From assembly GCA_016841525.1 (NCBI GenBank), contig JAENYZ010000002.1, positions 144,078-208,077 on the forward strand: a stretch of DNA of 64,000 bases. The letters run 5' to 3'. The position numbers and the translations under genes are program-made. The stretch is from Anaerolineaceae bacterium (lineage in GTDB: Bacteria > Chloroflexota > Anaerolineae > Anaerolineales > Anaerolineaceae). The first letter of the stretch is position 1. Every line of letters starts with the position of its first letter. The notes below the pieces were generated by a model that ran no database searches, was not told the DNA's origin, and worked only from the letters and a program-made list of their open reading frames with translations. Positions 62,119-64,000 of this stretch are shown here, piece by piece.

Positions 62119-63957
62119 GTGCCGCTGTTTGTCATTGTGATTTTGATAGTCCTTGGATTGGTGTTCATCTGGCTAATCTACAGCCTGGTGTGGGGGACGC
62201 CGCCTTCGATCAACCTGGCGGTGGAACGTCTATCCTTGAAAATGATTCTTAATAATCCTGAAGCTCTGACCACCTTGGGCGTGATTGACAACACCCTCCT
62301 GGATTTTCACAGCGGACAATTGACGGATGTTTCCCCGAGTGCGGCACAAAGGAAGCATCAATTGGACCGAGAAAGCCTGGCATTGATCCGACGATACCAG
62401 GGGCGAGATTTATCGTATCAGCAGCAAATCACAATCCGGATGCTGCTTTGGTATTTTGACCAGAACCTGCGAGGGCATCGCTTTTTCTATCATTGGGAGC
62501 CAAATTCGGTCTTTATGGGACCTTATCCCGTGAACCATGTTTTTGGTGTCCAGATTGACCTGATCAATTTTTTAACGACCTACCATCAAATTAAAGGGCA
62601 GCGAAGTGCCAGGCGCTATATCCAGCGTTTGAATATGATCCCTTCGAAGATTGCCGGCTTGTTGGAAAGCCTGAACCTCAGGCAGGAAGCGGGTGTCACC
62701 CCGCCAAGGTTTGTGATTGAGAAATCCTTAAGGCAAATAGAAAACTTCTTATCCATACCTATTGAAGAAAACCCACTCTATACAAGCTTTACCGAAAAGG
62801 CGACGGCATCTGCGCAGTTTCCTGAGTATGCCATTGTGCGGTGGCAGGATCGTGTTAAGGACGCTATCGAAAACGAGGTTTATTTGCCCTATCGTTTACT
62901 GCAAAATTACCTAGAGGATTCCCTGGCGCTTGCATCGGATGATGATGGTGTTTGGAAGCTTCCGAATGGCGATGGCTATTATGCTTTCTTACTGCGCAAT
63001 CACACAACGATTGAAGCAACACCCGAGGAAATTCACCGGTTAGGACTGGATGAGGCAGCAGCGATTGAGGATTCTATTCAGGAGGTGCTTGAGGATTTAT
63101 GCTTGCCCACTGAGAATCCAGGGGCACAGCTCATGGCATTGATGGCAGATACTCAATTTCATTTCAGCGGTGAAAACCGAAGAGAATTGATTCGGCGAGA
63201 TTACCAGGATATTCTGGACGAGATCAACCAGAAGATGCCAGAGGTTTTCTCCTTTGGCGCCCTGGACGAAATTATTGTGGAGAGGCTGCCTGAATTTCGG
63301 GAACCGGATTCACCCATTGCGTATGGAGAAGCACCTTCAGTTGACGGCAGTCGACCGGGCAGGATGTGGATCAATTTACGCGACCCGGATAACATCTACC
63401 AGTGGGGGATGCGCACTCTGGCATATCATGAAGGCATTCCCGGTCATGTGTACCAGCTCGCTCAGGCACAGAAAATTAAAGGCCTTCCAACTTTTCGTAA
63501 AACACATTTTTTCAACGCTTATGTAGAAGGCTGGGCTTTGTACGCTGAACGATTGGGTTGGGAATTAGGACTGGAAGATGCACTCAGTAATTTAGGGCGC
63601 TTGCAGGCATTACTCTGGCGGGCAGCGCGTTTGGTTGTGGATACCGGCATTCATGTCAAAGGCTGGACCCGCCAGGAGGCGATCGATTACATGGTGCAAA
63701 CGACTGGCTTGCCAGAACGGGACGTGGTCACAGAGGTGGAAAGGTATATCGTCATGCCAGGCCAGGCGTGTGCGTATTATGTGGGGTATCTCAAAGTGCT
63801 GGGATTACGTCAAAAAGCCGAAGCGATCCTGGGAGACAAATTCCAGTTGAAGGAATTTCATGATGTGATCATCAACAGTGGGGCTTTGCCGCTCAAAATG
63901 CTTGAGCTTCTTGTCGATGATTATATTGATCAAAAAGCTGGTTTTCAAAAGATTTAG
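62119..63957 (+). CDS. DUF885 family protein (HEGIPGH metallopeptidase-like)
   Basis: 612 residues. One N-terminal transmembrane anchor (LFVIVILIVLGLVFIWLIYSL) precedes an all-helical domain with LAYHEGIPGHVYQLAQ, which supplies the HExxxxH-type zinc site of DUF885, and NAYVEGWALYAERLG, which supplies the downstream Glu. Some relatives have been assigned peptidase activity; the substrate here is unknown. The GTG at 62119 follows CGGAGGA; earlier in-frame starts have no site. Confidence 0.85.
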   Translation: MPLFVIVILIVLGLVFIWLIYSLVWGTPPSINLAVERLSLKMILNNPEALTTLGVIDNTLLDFHSGQLTDVSPSAAQRKHQLDRESLALIRRYQGRDLSYQQQITIRMLLWYFDQNLRGHRFFYHWEPNSVFMGPYPVNHVFGVQIDLINFLTTYHQIKGQRSARRYIQRLNMIPSKIAGLLESLNLRQEAGVTPPRFVIEKSLRQIENFLSIPIEENPLYTSFTEKATASAQFPEYAIVRWQDRVKDAIENEVYLPYRLLQNYLEDSLALASDDDGVWKLPNGDGYYAFLLRNHTTIEATPEEIHRLGLDEAAAIEDSIQEVLEDLCLPTENPGAQLMALMADTQFHFSGENRRELIRRDYQDILDEINQKMPEVFSFGALDEIIVERLPEFREPDSPIAYGEAPSVDGSRPGRMWINLRDPDNIYQWGMRTLAYHEGIPGHVYQLAQAQKIKGLPTFRKTHFFNAYVEGWALYAERLGWELGLEDALSNLGRLQALLWRAARLVVDTGIHVKGWTRQEAIDYMVQTTGLPERDVVTEVERYIVMPGQACAYYVGYLKVLGLRQKAEAILGDKFQLKEFHDVIINSGALPLKMLELLVDDYIDQKAGFQKI

Positions 63958-63964
63958 AGCTAGT

Positions 63965-64000
63965 TTAATCAATCCCAGTGGCTTTGCGGGCGGCTGCAAG
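63965..64000 (-). CDS. C-terminal end of an unidentified protein (partial)
   Basis: On the minus strand the window edge reads LAAARKATGID followed by TAA. The alanine-rich, well-formed ending converging 8 bases after the DUF885 stop suggests a real gene running in from the right. Too short to identify. Confidence 0.35.
   Translation of the reverse strand, partial: LAAARKATGID

Overview
The window looks like chromosomal DNA of an anaerobic, low-to-mid GC member of the Chloroflexota, most likely class Anaerolineae. This is inferred from the gene repertoire (Thr/Pro-rich secreted proteins, a glutamate-mutase-L-like ATPase locus, an HEGIPGH DUF885 protein, a very large DUF11 surface protein) and from the gram-positive-style SOS box and T-box. 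No database search was possible. Most of it is dense chromosomal backbone, with one insertion sequence and several small repeat elements.

Layout. 1-9.4 kb: mixed genes (DUF2293, isoprenylcysteine-methyltransferase-like, SDR, YjbQ, YtxH), a secreted lytic-transglycosylase-like protein paired with an LCP-like lipoprotein, a CBS protein and rph. 9.5-11.45 kb: tandem palindromic repeats carrying an IS110-family element, then a 200-bp tandem repeat built on tRNA-Glu(CTC) fragments, then the intact tRNA. 11.5-17.4 kb: FKBP isomerase, pgm, PAP2 phosphatase, a small secreted Cys-motif protein and a GH1 beta-glucosidase. 17.6-22.5 kb: a five-gene minus-strand polysaccharide operon (wecB, hexapeptide acyltransferase, three glycosyltransferases). 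22.7-29.3 kb: a tightly coupled six-gene operon of unknown function, combining integral membrane proteins, a zinc-ribbon anchor protein, an actin-fold (MutL-like) ATPase and a barrel/KOW protein. 29.4-34.7 kb: SH3 membrane protein, BMP-type lipoprotein, sugar transferase and a two-component system. 35-40.5 kb: the translation cluster tRNA-Thr, tRNA-Tyr, tRNA-Thr, tuf, rpmG, tRNA-Trp, secE, nusG, rplK, rplA, rplJ, rplL, with L1- and L10-type leaders. 40.5-46.3 kb: lexA with its SOS box, YitT, an fmdB-cstR-osmC group under a palindrome-bearing promoter, an FAD reductase plus cyclopropane synthase pair, and a CGGC protein. 46.4-50.9 kb: T-box leader, pheS, an inserted four-helix-bundle element, pheT. 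51-64 kb: MBL hydrolase, aldo/keto reductase, CPBP protease, a 2,026-residue surface protein, a GT2-methyltransferase fusion and a DUF885 protein.

Main results. (1) The IS110 element can be read at base level. It sits inside a palindromic repeat, has a TC core, and carries an upstream bridge-RNA region whose loops contain sequences matching both element ends and the right target flank. A TTGACA-17-TAGACT promoter would form only at the joined ends. (2) The six-gene 22.7-29.3 kb locus is the best candidate for an undescribed membrane-associated system. (3) A four-helix-bundle gene flanked by short inverted repeat arrays separates pheS from pheT, and a gene-less relative of those arrays lies upstream of pgm. 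(4) Several regulatory structures are unusually legible: lexA SOS box inside its promoter spacer, a CstR-type operator candidate, twin L1-mimic leaders, and a hairpin with a four-codon ORF before rpmG.
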